A stretch of DNA of 64,000 bases. It comes from Opitutaceae bacterium TAV5. Its GTDB lineage: Bacteria; Verrucomicrobiota; Verrucomicrobiia; Opitutales; Opitutaceae. A model generated the notes under the pieces. That model was given only the letters and a program-made list of their open reading frames with translations, did no database searches and was not told where the DNA came from. Position 1 is the first letter of the stretch; each line of letters opens with the position of its first letter. The stretch is taken from NCBI GenBank assembly GCA_000242935.3, contig CP007053.1:5503001-5567000 (forward strand). Direction: 5' to 3'. Made by a program: the position numbers and the translations under genes. This document shows, piece after piece, positions 33,242 through 42,413 of this stretch.

Positions 33242-36200
33242 TCAGGCGGTGGCGAGGCGGGTGCCGCGGACGGCTTCGGCGATGTTTTCGGGCTGGGGCT
33301 CGATGTCGCCCCGGAGGTGGCTGAATTTCATCGAAACGGTTTTCGAGACGCCGCGTTCTTCCATGGTGACGCCGTAGATGGCGTGAGCGGCGGCGACCGT
33401 GCGTTTGTTGTGCGTGATGATGATGAACTGGGAGGAGTCGATGAACTTTTTGAGGAGATCGGTGAAACGGCCGATGTTGGACTCGTCGAGGGGGGCGTCG
33501 AGTTCGTCGAGGAGACAGAAGGGGGAGGGCTTGACCATGTAGAGGGCGAAAAGGAGGGCGACGGCGGTGAGGGTTTTCTGGCCGCCGGAGAGGAGGGTGA
33601 TGGACTTGAGCTTGGTGCCGGGCGGCTGGGCGGTGATTTCGATGCCGGATTCGAGAATGTCGTCGGTGACGACGAGTTCAAGGTTGGCGACGCCGCCGCC
33701 GAAGAGGGTCTGGAAGGTGTAGATGAAGTTTTTCTTGATCTGGTCGAAGGTGATCTGGAACTGCTCCATCGAGGTCTGGTTGATCTCGTCGATGGTTTTT
33801 AGCAGGTCGGCCTTGGCATGGGTGAGGTCGTCGCTCTGGGTGCGGAGGAAGTCGTAGCGTTGCTTGAGCTCGGCGTATTCCTCGATGGCCCCGGTGTTGA
33901 CGGCGCCCATGCCGGCAAGGCGCTGGCGGAGGGCGTCGATCTCCGTCTTGACGGCTTGCCAGGCGGCGGGAGCGGCGTCGCCGGTGTGGGCGTCGGCGAT
34001 TTTCTCGAGGTCGATTTCGGTGGGGTCGGATTTGGGCCCGCGCTTGCGGCGACGGCGGACGGGAGGAGCGGGGACGGCTGCGGTTTCGGCGGTGGCGGCG
34101 GACGGGGAGGGGGCGGCGGCGACTTCGCCGCCGTCCACGGGCTGGAAGCCCGTGCCACCCGATCCGGCGGCTTCGCCGTCTGCGGGCGAGACGCCCGCGC
34201 CACTGTCACTGCCACTTTCACTATTACTGGTGGCCGGTGCGTCTTCGTCGTCCTCGTCGAGGTCGAGGGTCTGGAGGTCGGGGGGATCGTCGTCGTGGCG
34301 GTAGAGCATGGCGCGCCAGTCCCAGGTGCCGACGCGGATCTGGAATTCGCGTTGCACGTCTTCCTCGATGAACCGGGCTCGGGACTGGTTCTGGGCCAGG
34401 TCGATCTCGCAGCGGTTGAGATCGGCCGCGGATTTTTCGGCATCGGTACGGATGCCGTCCTGCGAGGATTCGACGCTGCCGATGGCCCGCTCGACTTCGA
34501 CCAGCTCGGCGCGGATCTGCTCCACTTGCTGCTGGGCGACGACGAGGGTCTCGGCGATTTGCGCGGAGCGGGCGCGCTGGCCTTCGGCCTCGGTCTCGAG
34601 CTGGTCGATCTGCGTGGTCCAGGTCTCGATCTCCTGCTGGCGCTGGATGTGGACTTCGTTGAGCTGGCTGCGGCGGCGCTCCATGTCGGCAAGGCCGCGA
34701 TCGAGGACTTCGACGCGCTGGCGGTGCTCGGCGAGTTCGAGGCGGGCCTGGGCGAGGGTCTCGCGCTTGACGTCGCGCGCAGTACGGAGTTCGGCGGTGC
34801 GCGTCTCGAGTTCGTGGATACGAACGCGGCCGGCTTCGACGGCCTGTTCGCCTTCGGCGAGTTGTTCGCGGGCGCGTTCGAAGCGGGCCTGCGTCTCGTG
34901 GCGGGCGGCTTCGAGGGCCTGGAGTTCGTTCTCCATGCGGGTGGCGCGGGTCACGATCTCTTCGTAGGCGCGGCCGGCGCTGCGCTCCTCGGTCTGGGCG
35001 GAGGCGAGCGCTTCGGTGGCGTCGAGGACTTCCTGGCGTTTTTGTTCGATGGTGGTCTCGGCTTCGGCGAGACGGGCGTTGATGGCGTCGATGATGGCGC
35101 GCTGCTCGTCGTGCTGCTTCTGGTCCTCGGCGAGCTGGCGGGCGGTTTCGCGGAGGTCGATTTCGCGCTGGACGATGCTGTTGCCGGGTTTTTTCGAGTA
35201 GCCACCGAAGACGAGACCGCGGCGGTCGACGATTTCGCCCTTGCGGGTGGCGACGGCGAGGAACTGGAAATCGGGGTGGGCGTGCCAGTAGTCGAGGAAG
35301 GCGTGGAGGTCGTCGGCGATGTAGCAGGAACCGAGGAGCGCGACGACGGGGGGGGGCGGGAGCTCGGGATCGCGGTCGGCGAGGGCGGCGGCGGCGGGCT
35401 GCAGGCCGGGGGGGAGAGGGGCGGCGACAGGAGTGGCGTGGGCGGCGGCTTCGCCGCCGTCCACGGGCTGGACGCCCGCGCCACCCGGTCCGGCCTCTGG
35501 TCTCTGGTCGATTCCCGGCACGGCGACCTGGAGGACGGCGGCGCCGATTTGTCCGGTTTCGAGTTCGGCGAGGATGCGTTGCGCGGTGGCGAGGTCGGCG
35601 ACGTGGATGGCTTCGACGGCGGAGCCGAGGAGCGACTCGATGGCCTTGGCGTATTCGGGGCGGACTTCGAGGTCGCGGCTGACCGGGGTGGCGGTGGTGC
35701 CGCCGAGGGCAGGAGCGAGGCGGCCCTGGAGGATGGCCTTGGCGCCTTCGCCGAAGCCTTCCCATTTTTCCTGGAGTTGCTGGAGGAGCTTGAGGCGGGC
35801 GGTGCGCTGGGCGAGGACGCGGTCGATCTCCTGGAGCTTTTTTTGCGCGTCGCGAAATTCGCGGGTGAGCTCGGCGAGGCTGGCCTGGGCATCCTGCGAT
35901 TCCTGCCGGGCGCGGCTGATGGCGACCTGGGCTTCCTCGGTTTGCTGCGCGCGGTCGGAAACGTTTTGCGCGGCGGCGGCCTGCTGCTGGCGGATGGCCT
36001 CGACATCGGCGGCGAGGGCTTCGTGGCGCTGGGCGGAGGTTTTCTGGTCGACCTCGTAGCTGGTGGCGTCGGTGCGGAGGCGGGCGACGTTGCTTTCGAA
36101 CTGGAGGAGCTGGAATTTGGTCTGCTGGAGCTCCTGATCGAGCGTCTGTAGTTCCGCTTCGACTACGCCAAGCTCGCGGTTGCGGTCCTGGAAGACGGCG

Positions 36201-37270
36201 TCGGAGCTGCCGAGGAGGGTGAGTTGTTGTTGTTTGTCCTGCGCGCCGCTGTCGACCTGGGTGGCGAGCTCGCGGATCTGCATCTCGAGCTCGTTGAGGT
36301 TGACGCGGGAGGATTCGAGGCGTTCGAGGAGGCCGGTGCGCTTGATCTGCGAGAGGTTGGCGGCGTTCTCGGCCTGCTCTTTTTCGGAGCGGAGGTCGAA
36401 AACGGCCTGCTGGGCTTCCTGCACGCGCTGGTTGAGGCGGGAGCGGTGGGCTTTTTGCTCCTCGAGCGCGGATTGCTGCTGCTGGAGGTGGACGCGGCGG
36501 GTTTCGGCGGAGGCGCGGAGCTTGATCACCTGCTCCTCGAGCGTGGCGAGGGTGGCGCTGACCTGCGCATGATGGTAGCCGTGGTGGGCGAGGGCGAGGT
36601 GGCGGAGGCGCCAGGAGAGTTTTTTGTAGCGGAGGGCCTTGCTGGCCTGGCGGCGGAGGGAACCGATCTGGCGCCCGACTTCGCCGACGACATCGGCCAC
36701 GCGGACGAGATTCTGGTCGGTGAGGGCGAGTTTTTGCAGGGCCTCCTTGCGCTGGGATTTGTACTTGGTGATGCCGGCGGCCTCCTCGAAGACGGCGCGG
36801 CGTTCCTCGGGCTTGGAGGAGAGGATCTGGTCGATCTGGCCCTGGGCCATGATCGAGTAGCTGGTCCGGCCGATGCCGGTGTCCATGAAGAGCTTCTGGA
36901 TATCCTTCAGGCGGCAGGCCTGGCCGTTGAAAAAATATTCGCCGCCGCCGTCGCGATAGACGCGGCGCATGATCTCGATTTCGTGGAATTCGCTGCCGAG
37001 CTGCTTTTCGCAGTCGGTGAGGACGAGCGAGACTTCACACATCTGGGCGGGCTTGCGGGTGTCGGCGCCCTCGAAGATGACATCCTGCATCTTGCCGCCG
37101 CGCAAGGCCTTGGCGCTCTGTTCGCCGAGCACCCAGCGGATGGAGTCGGCGACATTGGACTTGCCGCAGCCGTTGGGACCCACGATGGCCGTGACTCCGG
37201 GTTCGAAGCGGAGAGTGGTCGGATCAGCGAAGGACTTGAAACCGTGGAGCTTGAGCGCCTTGAGATGCAT
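33242..37270 (-). CDS. smc: Chromosome segregation SMC ATPase, unusually long
   Basis: 1342 aa against the usual 1150-1200. SMC dimers organise and segregate the chromosome. Start at 37270 (MHLKALKLHGFKSF, the canonical SMC opening); the frame is open for another 1 kb upstream but that is gspF on the same strand in another frame. Walker A GPNGCGKS at 31-38, signature LLSGGQKTLTAVAL and Walker B CLLDELDAPLD near the C-terminus, long coiled coils and a hinge around 500-680. The extra length comes mainly from Gly/Ala/Pro-rich insertions near residues 590-620, inside the hinge, and 1005-1070, in the C-terminal arm just before the MGAVNTGAIEEY head segment. Both contain peptides encoded by a dispersed palindromic repeat. 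Confidence 0.93.
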   Translation of the reverse strand: MHLKALKLHGFKSFADPTTLRFEPGVTAIVGPNGCGKSNVADSIRWVLGEQSAKALRGGKMQDVIFEGADTRKPAQMCEVSLVLTDCEKQLGSEFHEIEIMRRVYRDGGGEYFFNGQACRLKDIQKLFMDTGIGRTSYSIMAQGQIDQILSSKPEERRAVFEEAAGITKYKSQRKEALQKLALTDQNLVRVADVVGEVGRQIGSLRRQASKALRYKKLSWRLRHLALAHHGYHHAQVSATLATLEEQVIKLRASAETRRVHLQQQQSALEEQKAHRSRLNQRVQEAQQAVFDLRSEKEQAENAANLSQIKRTGLLERLESSRVNLNELEMQIRELATQVDSGAQDKQQQLTLLGSSDAVFQDRNRELGVVEAELQTLDQELQQTKFQLLQFESNVARLRTDATSYEVDQKTSAQRHEALAADVEAIRQQQAAAAQNVSDRAQQTEEAQVAISRARQESQDAQASLAELTREFRDAQKKLQEIDRVLAQRTARLKLLQQLQEKWEGFGEGAKAILQGRLAPALGGTTATPVSRDLEVRPEYAKAIESLLGSAVEAIHVADLATAQRILAELETGQIGAAVLQVAVPGIDQRPEAGPGGAGVQPVDGGEAAAHATPVAAPLPPGLQPAAAALADRDPELPPPPVVALLGSCYIADDLHAFLDYWHAHPDFQFLAVATRKGEIVDRRGLVFGGYSKKPGNSIVQREIDLRETARQLAEDQKQHDEQRAIIDAINARLAEAETTIEQKRQEVLDATEALASAQTEERSAGRAYEEIVTRATRMENELQALEAARHETQARFERAREQLAEGEQAVEAGRVRIHELETRTAELRTARDVKRETLAQARLELAEHRQRVEVLDRGLADMERRRSQLNEVHIQRQQEIETWTTQIDQLETEAEGQRARSAQIAETLVVAQQQVEQIRAELVEVERAIGSVESSQDGIRTDAEKSAADLNRCEIDLAQNQSRARFIEEDVQREFQIRVGTWDWRAMLYRHDDDPPDLQTLDLDEDDEDAPATSNSESGSDSGAGVSPADGEAAGSGGTGFQPVDGGEVAAAPSPSAATAETAAVPAPPVRRRRKRGPKSDPTEIDLEKIADAHTGDAAPAAWQAVKTEIDALRQRLAGMGAVNTGAIEEYAELKQRYDFLRTQSDDLTHAKADLLKTIDEINQTSMEQFQITFDQIKKNFIYTFQTLFGGGVANLELVVTDDILESGIEITAQPPGTKLKSITLLSGGQKTLTAVALLFALYMVKPSPFCLLDELDAPLDESNIGRFTDLLKKFIDSSQFIIITHNKRTVAAAHAIYGVTMEERGVSKTVSMKFSHLRGDIEPQPENIAEAVRGTRLATA
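34136..34203. repeat. 68-bp REP-like unit inside smc
   Basis: Two adjoining hairpins, CACGGGCT-gga-AGCCCGTG and GCGGGCG-aga-CGCCCGC, joined by a short linker. Identical in 67 of 68 bases to 45543-45610 in a spacer. In smc it is read in frame and encodes GVSPADGEAAGSGGTGFQPV on the minus strand. Confidence 0.9.
35438..35493. repeat. Second, shorter REP-like copy inside smc
   Basis: CTTCGCCGCCGTCCACGGG is shared with the copy near 34124-34140, then CACGGGCTGGA is joined to CGCCCGCGCCACCCGG, as if the first half of one unit and the end of the next had fused. It encodes AGVQPVDGGEAAAH in the hinge region of SMC. Confidence 0.75.
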
Positions 37271-37386
37271 TCGTGGTTCGAGCGTGAAGCAGGAAGTGAA
37301 GGAAAACGGTCCATTGAGGCGGCAGGAGAGGAGGCGGCAAACGCAAAGTTTGCGCAGGCGACGCGGCGGAGCGGCCGCCGGGCCGG

Positions 37387-38358
37387 TCAGCCCATGAGCT
37401 TGTTGAGCTCGTTCACGTAGCCGGAGACGAAGCGGATGACGTGGTAGCCGACGACGACGACGACCGCGGCGAAAATCAGGCCGGGATAAAACAGGGTGGC
37501 CATGCGCAGGCTGGCGTTGGCGCTTTCCTGATGGAGATCGGAGAGGCGGAGAAGGTCGGCATCGAGTTGGCCGGTCGCCTCGCCGGTGCGGTAAAGGGTG
37601 ACAAAATCGTTGGGGAAACAGGAAAACTCCTCCAGGCGGTCGCCGGGCCGGCGGCCTTGCCGGACGGTTTCGCGGATCGAGCGGGCGGCGGCGTCGAGCA
37701 CGGGCGAGCGGGAGGCGCGTCCCGCGGTGGCCCAGGCTTCGCCGATGGGAGCGCCGGCTTCGAGGAGGTTGCCCAGCGCGAAACTGAAATCGGCCAGAGA
37801 CTGCTCGCGCCGGTAGCGCCGGAGGACGGGCAACAGGCGGAGCGCGCGGTCGAAGAGCGGGCTCTCGCGCTTCGCGAGCACCCGGGCGGTGATGGCAAGC
37901 GCCCAGAGGGGAAGGAGCGTGCAGGCGACGGAGCCGAGCCAGGCGGCGCCGTCCCACCGGAAACCGCCGCCCTCCCAGTCGAGCATCCGCAGCACGGGAA
38001 ACATCAGCAGGGCGACATGGAGCACGCCGACGGGATAGACGCAGGCGAGAACCACGCGCGACGACGCGGCGGCGAGCTGGCTGTGGCGCGCGGAGAGGTT
38101 GCGCAAGGTGCGCGGCAGGCGTCCGGAGGACGAGGCGGTGGCGAGAAACGGCCGGTCGTCGCGCGGCAGCCAGGAGCCGGTGGAGCCGATGGCGTTGGAA
38201 AACGGTTCGCCTTGCTCGAGCCGGCTGGCGAGCGCCTCGCGGCCGGCCGCGGGAGCGCCGGCATTGGAGCGGATGGCGGCGATGAGCGGGAGTCCGGCTT
38301 CGAGCTGTTGCGCGAACTGGAGGTACCAAGCCGAGATTTTTTTGTGACTGAGCGACAT
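37387..38358 (-). CDS. GspF/PilC-like type II secretion inner-membrane protein
   Basis: 323 aa with two T2SSF domains (residues about 10-125 and 200-315) and three hydrophobic segments (VVLACVYPVGVLHVALLMFP, WLGSVACTLLPLWALAITAR, YPGLIFAAVVVVVGYHVIRF). GspF/PilC proteins form the platform for pseudopilus or type IV pilus growth. It is short for the family (about 400) because the N-terminal cytoplasmic region is brief. No gspE or pilin gene adjoins it, so its machine must be encoded elsewhere. The pseudopilin-like protein at 10.6 kb is one of many possible clients. Confidence 0.82.
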   Translation of the reverse strand: MSLSHKKISAWYLQFAQQLEAGLPLIAAIRSNAGAPAAGREALASRLEQGEPFSNAIGSTGSWLPRDDRPFLATASSSGRLPRTLRNLSARHSQLAAASSRVVLACVYPVGVLHVALLMFPVLRMLDWEGGGFRWDGAAWLGSVACTLLPLWALAITARVLAKRESPLFDRALRLLPVLRRYRREQSLADFSFALGNLLEAGAPIGEAWATAGRASRSPVLDAAARSIRETVRQGRRPGDRLEEFSCFPNDFVTLYRTGEATGQLDADLLRLSDLHQESANASLRMATLFYPGLIFAAVVVVVGYHVIRFVSGYVNELNKLMG

Positions 38359-38363
38359 TGCGG

Positions 38364-38519
38364 GAAAAGGCTGAAAAACTGAAACGGTAGGGAGGGGGGG
38401 GGCGGAGGCAACGCGTGGGCGTGGTTCGCGGAGAGGGATGACGGGGCGTGGTTTCGGCTGGTGTCAGCTTTCGGGAGGTCAGCTTTCAGCTTTTCAGTTT
38501 TCAGTCTTTCAGCTTTTTG
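38364..38519. repeat. Inverted-arm array of CTGAAA-type units
   Basis: The left arm (38364-38384) contains CTGAAAA and ACTGAAA; the right arm (38463-38519) contains TTTCAGT and TTCAGCT, the same unit in reverse, mostly in 7-nt steps with one 8-nt step. The arms flank a 78-bp GC-rich middle in the divergent spacer between gspF and the AraC gene. Confidence 0.7.
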
Positions 38520-38526
38520 ATCATTC

Positions 38527-39435
38527 ATGCTTCGCCTGCGCGTCTCAAACCATTTCCGGCATCCCGGGCAATTGCCGGTGCGGATTCTGGCCATGGCCAG
38601 GCAGGAACCGATGGAGGTGCACCGGCACGAGTTTGCCGAACTGGCGATCGTCACGGCCGGGGCCGGGGAGCACCTGACGGAGCAGGGAAGTTATCCGGTG
38701 GCGGCGGGCGACGTGTTTTTTATCCCGCCGGAACTGCCGCACGGCTACGCGCGCACGCAGGGGCTCGGGCTGACCAACGTGCTTTTCCTGCCCTCGCACC
38801 TGCCGGAGCCCGGGGACGAGTTGCGCGCCATGCCCGGCTGGCGGGCGCTGTTCGAGCTCGAGCCGAAATACCGCGACATGCACGGCGCCGCGGGGCACCT
38901 GCGGCTGCCGCCGGAGGAACTGGCGCGAACCATGGCGCTGGTGCGCGCGCTGGACAACGAATGCCGCGAGTACCGGCCGGGCGGCACCACGCTGGTGACG
39001 GCCGTTTTCCAGCAACTGCTCGTCATGCTGGCGCGCAGCTATGTGCCCAATGCCGCCGAGGCCGGGCGCCGCCTGCTCGCGGTGGAAAAGGTGATCGACC
39101 ACATCGACACCCGGTGCACCGACGAACTCTCGCTCGATACCCTGGCGCGGATGGCGGGCATGTCGCTGAGCACGTTCAAGCGGGCCTTTCGCGGGGTGAC
39201 AGGCACCTCGCCGATCGATTACGTGATGCAGGCGCGGCTCGGGCGGGCGTGTCACCTGCTGCGCACTTCGGAAACGAGCATCACGGATGCGGCGCTCGAA
39301 GCGGGGTTTAACGACAGCAACTACTTCGCCCGCGTCTTTCGCCAGCGCATGGGCGTGACACCACGCGCATGGCGGCGCGAGGTGACGCGGCGGCCGCCTT
39401 CGGCGGCGGTTCAGGGTTTGGAGTTCAGGGTTTAG
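38527..39435 (+). CDS. AraC/RhaS-like regulator with cupin sensor
   Basis: 302 aa. A cupin sensor forms residues 1-130 (MEVHRHEFAELAIVTAGAGE, FFIPPELPHGYARTQG), with two helix-turn-helix motifs at the C-terminus (LSLDTLARMAGMSLSTFKRA, SITDAALEAGFNDSNYFARV) and the signature RQRMGVTPRAWR. RhaS-type proteins activate sugar operons. The last nine residues (AVQGLEFRV) and the stop are encoded by the heptad repeat that follows, so the native C-terminus was probably nearby and has been changed by it. Divergent from gspF. Confidence 0.88.
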   Translation: MLRLRVSNHFRHPGQLPVRILAMARQEPMEVHRHEFAELAIVTAGAGEHLTEQGSYPVAAGDVFFIPPELPHGYARTQGLGLTNVLFLPSHLPEPGDELRAMPGWRALFELEPKYRDMHGAAGHLRLPPEELARTMALVRALDNECREYRPGGTTLVTAVFQQLLVMLARSYVPNAAEAGRRLLAVEKVIDHIDTRCTDELSLDTLARMAGMSLSTFKRAFRGVTGTSPIDYVMQARLGRACHLLRTSETSITDAALEAGFNDSNYFARVFRQRMGVTPRAWRREVTRRPPSAAVQGLEFRV

Positions 39436-39509
39436 GGTTCAGGGTTGTTACCGGATTTGTGGCATTGCCGAAACTCCAAACCCGAAACTCCAAACTCCAA
39501 ACCCCGAAC
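39409..39509. repeat. Heptad-unit inverted-arm repeat, copy 1
   Basis: The left arm has five 7-nt units in exact phase (GTTCAGG and GTTTGGA types, 39409-39443). The right arm has six in exact phase on the opposite strand (CCGAAAC and TCCAAAC types, 39468-39509). They flank a 24-bp middle. The same architecture and nearly the same units recur at 56383-56485 inside valS. Confidence 0.9.
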
Positions 39510-39584
39510 CGCCGCCAGCGCTGCCGCCGCCGCTCCTGCCTCGCTTTTTCGTCCGGGAGGGGTTTTGTGGGCGTACTTTTTCCT

Positions 39585-41036
39585 ATGATGCGACGTCTTG
39601 TTCTTGCCGTTCTGGCGGCGATTTCCCCTCCGGTCCTGATGGTTGCCACTGCGGTCGCCGCCACCGATGTCCCCCCCGCTCCGGCGGGCGCGATCAGCGC
39701 CGCCGACCTGCCGGCCCTCTGGAAGGACCGCGTCCGGTGCGTGGTGGCGGTGGAGTTTTTTACCGAAACCGAACTCGACCGGCGCCCCACCATCGCCAAC
39801 GCGCTCGTGGTGGACACCCAGGGCACGCTCGTCCTGCCCGCGCCGGTCATCAACGTCCGCACCGCGCCTTCGCAACTGAAGGATTTTCGCGTGTACCTGC
39901 CCGGACGCCCGACCGGCGCCTACGCGAAAGGCGAATACCTCGGGCAGGATTCGCTGAGCGGCTGGCACTTCGTGCGCGTGGAGGAAAAACTGCGCGGCGA
40001 ACTCGTGCCCGTGACCGATTTTCTCGCGAAAGCGCCGCTCGCCGAACCGGCCATGGCCGAGGAGTTCTGGGGCATCGGCCTGCGCGGCAAGGACGAGGAT
40101 TTCCTGCCGTACTTCATGGCCTCGCGCGTTTCACTGGTACAGTCGTTGCCCGAACGCACGGCGATCTCCCTCTCCGACGTGACGGCGCCGGGGTTGCCGG
40201 TGTTCGACCGCGAAGGGCATTTTGCCGGCGTGGGCCTCGGCGGCTTTGGTGCGACGTACCTGCAATTTTCCCGCACCGAACGCGGCTCGCCCGTCATGCT
40301 CATGAACGTCGAGGAAACCGCCGTGTTCCAGCTCGCGCCCGACGTGCTGCCGTGGATGAAGCGCGTGCCGGCCTCCGTCAGCGGACGGCCCATCCCGACG
40401 CTCGGCGTTTACGGCGTGCAGCCGATGGACCCGGAAGTGGCGACCTACCTGAAACTCGAAAACCGGTCCGGCTGCGTGGTCAGCGAAGTGCTCGACGGAG
40501 GGCCGGCCGAGGCCGCCGGGATGAAGGACCGCGACATCATCGTGGCCATCGACGGCAAGCCGCTGCCGCGTTTCAAACCGGATTCGGTGATCGTCGGCTA
40601 TTTCGACCGCGAGATCTCGCGCCGCCAGCCGGGCGACAAGCTTGCACTCACGGTGCTGCGCGGCACCGAACGCGTGGAACTCACGGCCACGGTCGGCGAG
40701 GAACCGAAGCTGCAACGCGAGGCGGAGCGGAAATACTTCGACCGCCTGGGCCTGACCGTGCGCGAATTCATTTTCGGCGACGGGGTGGTGCGCCGGGTCA
40801 AGCGCAACGAGCAGCGCGGCGTGATCGCGCATTTCGTGAAACCCAACGGCCCGGTGGCCTCCGCCGGGCTGCGTCCGGACGACTGGATACAGGAAGTCGA
40901 CGGCGCCGAGGTGAAAACATACGCCGAGGCGGTGGAAAAACTCGGCGCGATTGAGGCGGACACGGCGCGGCCGGAATTCGTGCTGCTGACGAGCCGCAAC
41001 GGCGAGACGGCCGTGCTGCGCGTCAAGCTGAAGTAG
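39585..41036 (+). CDS. Exported protein with two PDZ domains (degraded HtrA-like)
   Basis: 483 aa from the ATG at 39585 (a second ATG follows at once); upstream sequence in the same frame is repeat. Signal peptide near residues 1-27. Residues about 35-270 resemble the beta-barrel of trypsin-like HtrA proteases, but no His-Asp-Ser triad with a GNSGG motif is apparent, so it may be inactive. PDZ 1 spans about 285-380 (SGCVVSEVLDGGPAEAAGMK) and PDZ 2 about 395-483 (GVIAHFVKPNGPVASAGLRP). PDZ pairs bind protein C-termini in the periplasm. It is followed after 9 bp by the YdbH-like gene. Confidence 0.8.
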   Translation: MMRRLVLAVLAAISPPVLMVATAVAATDVPPAPAGAISAADLPALWKDRVRCVVAVEFFTETELDRRPTIANALVVDTQGTLVLPAPVINVRTAPSQLKDFRVYLPGRPTGAYAKGEYLGQDSLSGWHFVRVEEKLRGELVPVTDFLAKAPLAEPAMAEEFWGIGLRGKDEDFLPYFMASRVSLVQSLPERTAISLSDVTAPGLPVFDREGHFAGVGLGGFGATYLQFSRTERGSPVMLMNVEETAVFQLAPDVLPWMKRVPASVSGRPIPTLGVYGVQPMDPEVATYLKLENRSGCVVSEVLDGGPAEAAGMKDRDIIVAIDGKPLPRFKPDSVIVGYFDREISRRQPGDKLALTVLRGTERVELTATVGEEPKLQREAERKYFDRLGLTVREFIFGDGVVRRVKRNEQRGVIAHFVKPNGPVASAGLRPDDWIQEVDGAEVKTYAEAVEKLGAIEADTARPEFVLLTSRNGETAVLRVKLK

Positions 41037-41045
41037 GCGTGCCCC

Positions 41046-42413
41046 ATGATTCCCGTGGACCGCAAATCCCGGAGCGGCGCTTTCCCCGTCTTCCCGGCCT
41101 TGTCGTCCCATTTCTCTTATCTCTCCCCTTTCTCCCATCTCGTCCTCCTCGCCCTGCTGTCGCTGGCGACCGCCGCCCCGCTTGCGCTGGCCGCGCTGCC
41201 GCTCCCGCTGGCGGGCGAACTCGGCGGCGTGCTGAAGATCGCCGGCGACACCGCGCTGCCGTGGCAGGTGACGCTCGCCCCGCTGCCGCCGCCCGCCGCG
41301 GGCGGCGGCAGCGGAGGCTACGCGGTGACGGCGATCCTCCGCAACGACCGTAGTGACGGAGAGGATACGCTGGAGGTGATCGTCACGGGAACGCTCGACG
41401 CATCGCTGCGGAGCGGGGCATGGCGGGTGGCGTCGGCGCGGGTCGATCTCGGCGCCTGGTGGCCGGTGATCCGCGCGCAGTCCGGCCTGGGTGCGATGCT
41501 GGCGGACTGGTCGGCGCAGGGAAGCGCGACGCTGGCGGGCGAGGGTGTCTGGCAGGACGGGCGGCCGCAGGGGCGGGTGACGTTGCGCGTGGAAAACGCC
41601 CGGTTTTTCAATCTGGCCGACGCGATCGAGATCGACGGCGTGACGCTCGATGTGACATGCGAGGACTTGCAGGCATTCGCGCTCGCGCCCGGCCAGCGGC
41701 TGGCGGCGACCCGGATCACCGCGGCGGGAGCGGAGGCCAAAGACGCGGTGATCGAATTCGGCATGACGGCGGACCGGACCGTCCGGGTGACGCGCGCCGA
41801 AGTCGCGGCCCTCGGCGGGAGCGTGCGCGTGGCGCCCTTTGCGGTGGACCTGGCGTCGGCCCAGCCCCGGGTCTCGCTGAGCGCCGAAGTCGGGCAAGTG
41901 TCGCTGGCCGACCTGGCGAGGCTGGTGCCGGAGGCGTTGCGCGATGCGCAGGGGAGGCTGGGCGGAAACGTGAGCCTGACCTGGAGCGGGAGCGAAGGCG
42001 TGCGCGTGACGACCGGCGGCCTGCGGGTGGAACGCGAGACGCCCGCCATGCTGCGGATGGCGGCGCAGCCGGGATTTTTTACGGGCAACCTTCCGGCGCG
42101 GTTCGAGTTGCTGCGGTTTCTCGGCAAATCCTTCTCGGTGGACAATCCGGCCTGGGCGACCTTGCGCAGCGTGGAGATGGGCGACCTGGCCTTGCAGGTC
42201 GAGTCGCTGGACGTGACGCTGATGCCGGACGGTCCCGACGGGGTGCGCACGGCGGAGGTGGCGATCCGGGCGTACCCGGCGAACCGGCAGGCGGTGAAGG
42301 TGATCACGTTCCGGATCAATGTGGCCGGGGCGCTGGCCAGGGTGCTCGGCTTCGGTCTGGACAGCCGGGTGTCGATGAAGGCAGGCGCGGAAGCTCCGGC
42401 TCCGGAGGATTGA
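41046..42413 (+). CDS. YdbH-like envelope protein
   Basis: 455 aa with a single N-terminal signal/anchor (LVLLALLSLATAAPLALAAL) and long beta-strand repeats. The C-terminal part (LGGNVSLTWSGSEGVRVTTG, then VESLDVTLMPDGPDGVRTAE) matches the pattern of the YdbH/DctA-YdbH domain, which in E. coli spans the periplasm and, with the lipoprotein YnbE, carries phospholipids to the outer membrane. It is about half the length of E. coli YdbH (879). Its usual partners ynbE and ydbL are found 2.3 kb downstream, separated by ibrAB. Confidence 0.65.
   Translation: MIPVDRKSRSGAFPVFPALSSHFSYLSPFSHLVLLALLSLATAAPLALAALPLPLAGELGGVLKIAGDTALPWQVTLAPLPPPAAGGGSGGYAVTAILRNDRSDGEDTLEVIVTGTLDASLRSGAWRVASARVDLGAWWPVIRAQSGLGAMLADWSAQGSATLAGEGVWQDGRPQGRVTLRVENARFFNLADAIEIDGVTLDVTCEDLQAFALAPGQRLAATRITAAGAEAKDAVIEFGMTADRTVRVTRAEVAALGGSVRVAPFAVDLASAQPRVSLSAEVGQVSLADLARLVPEALRDAQGRLGGNVSLTWSGSEGVRVTTGGLRVERETPAMLRMAAQPGFFTGNLPARFELLRFLGKSFSVDNPAWATLRSVEMGDLALQVESLDVTLMPDGPDGVRTAEVAIRAYPANRQAVKVITFRINVAGALARVLGFGLDSRVSMKAGAEAPAPED

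Noticed and set aside
33818-36151. Long open frame on the plus strand opposite smc
   Set aside because: It mirrors the SMC codons, is extremely Gly/Ala/Glu/Val-rich, and has no domain; a product of high GC at third positions.
37271-38329. Upstream extension of the smc reading frame
   Set aside because: The extension is Arg/Pro-rich, overlaps gspF on the same strand in another frame, and the canonical SMC N-terminus starts at 37270.
39585-40400. Active HtrA/DegP protease
   Set aside because: PDZ domains are clear, but no catalytic GNSGG serine motif is visible in the protease-like part.
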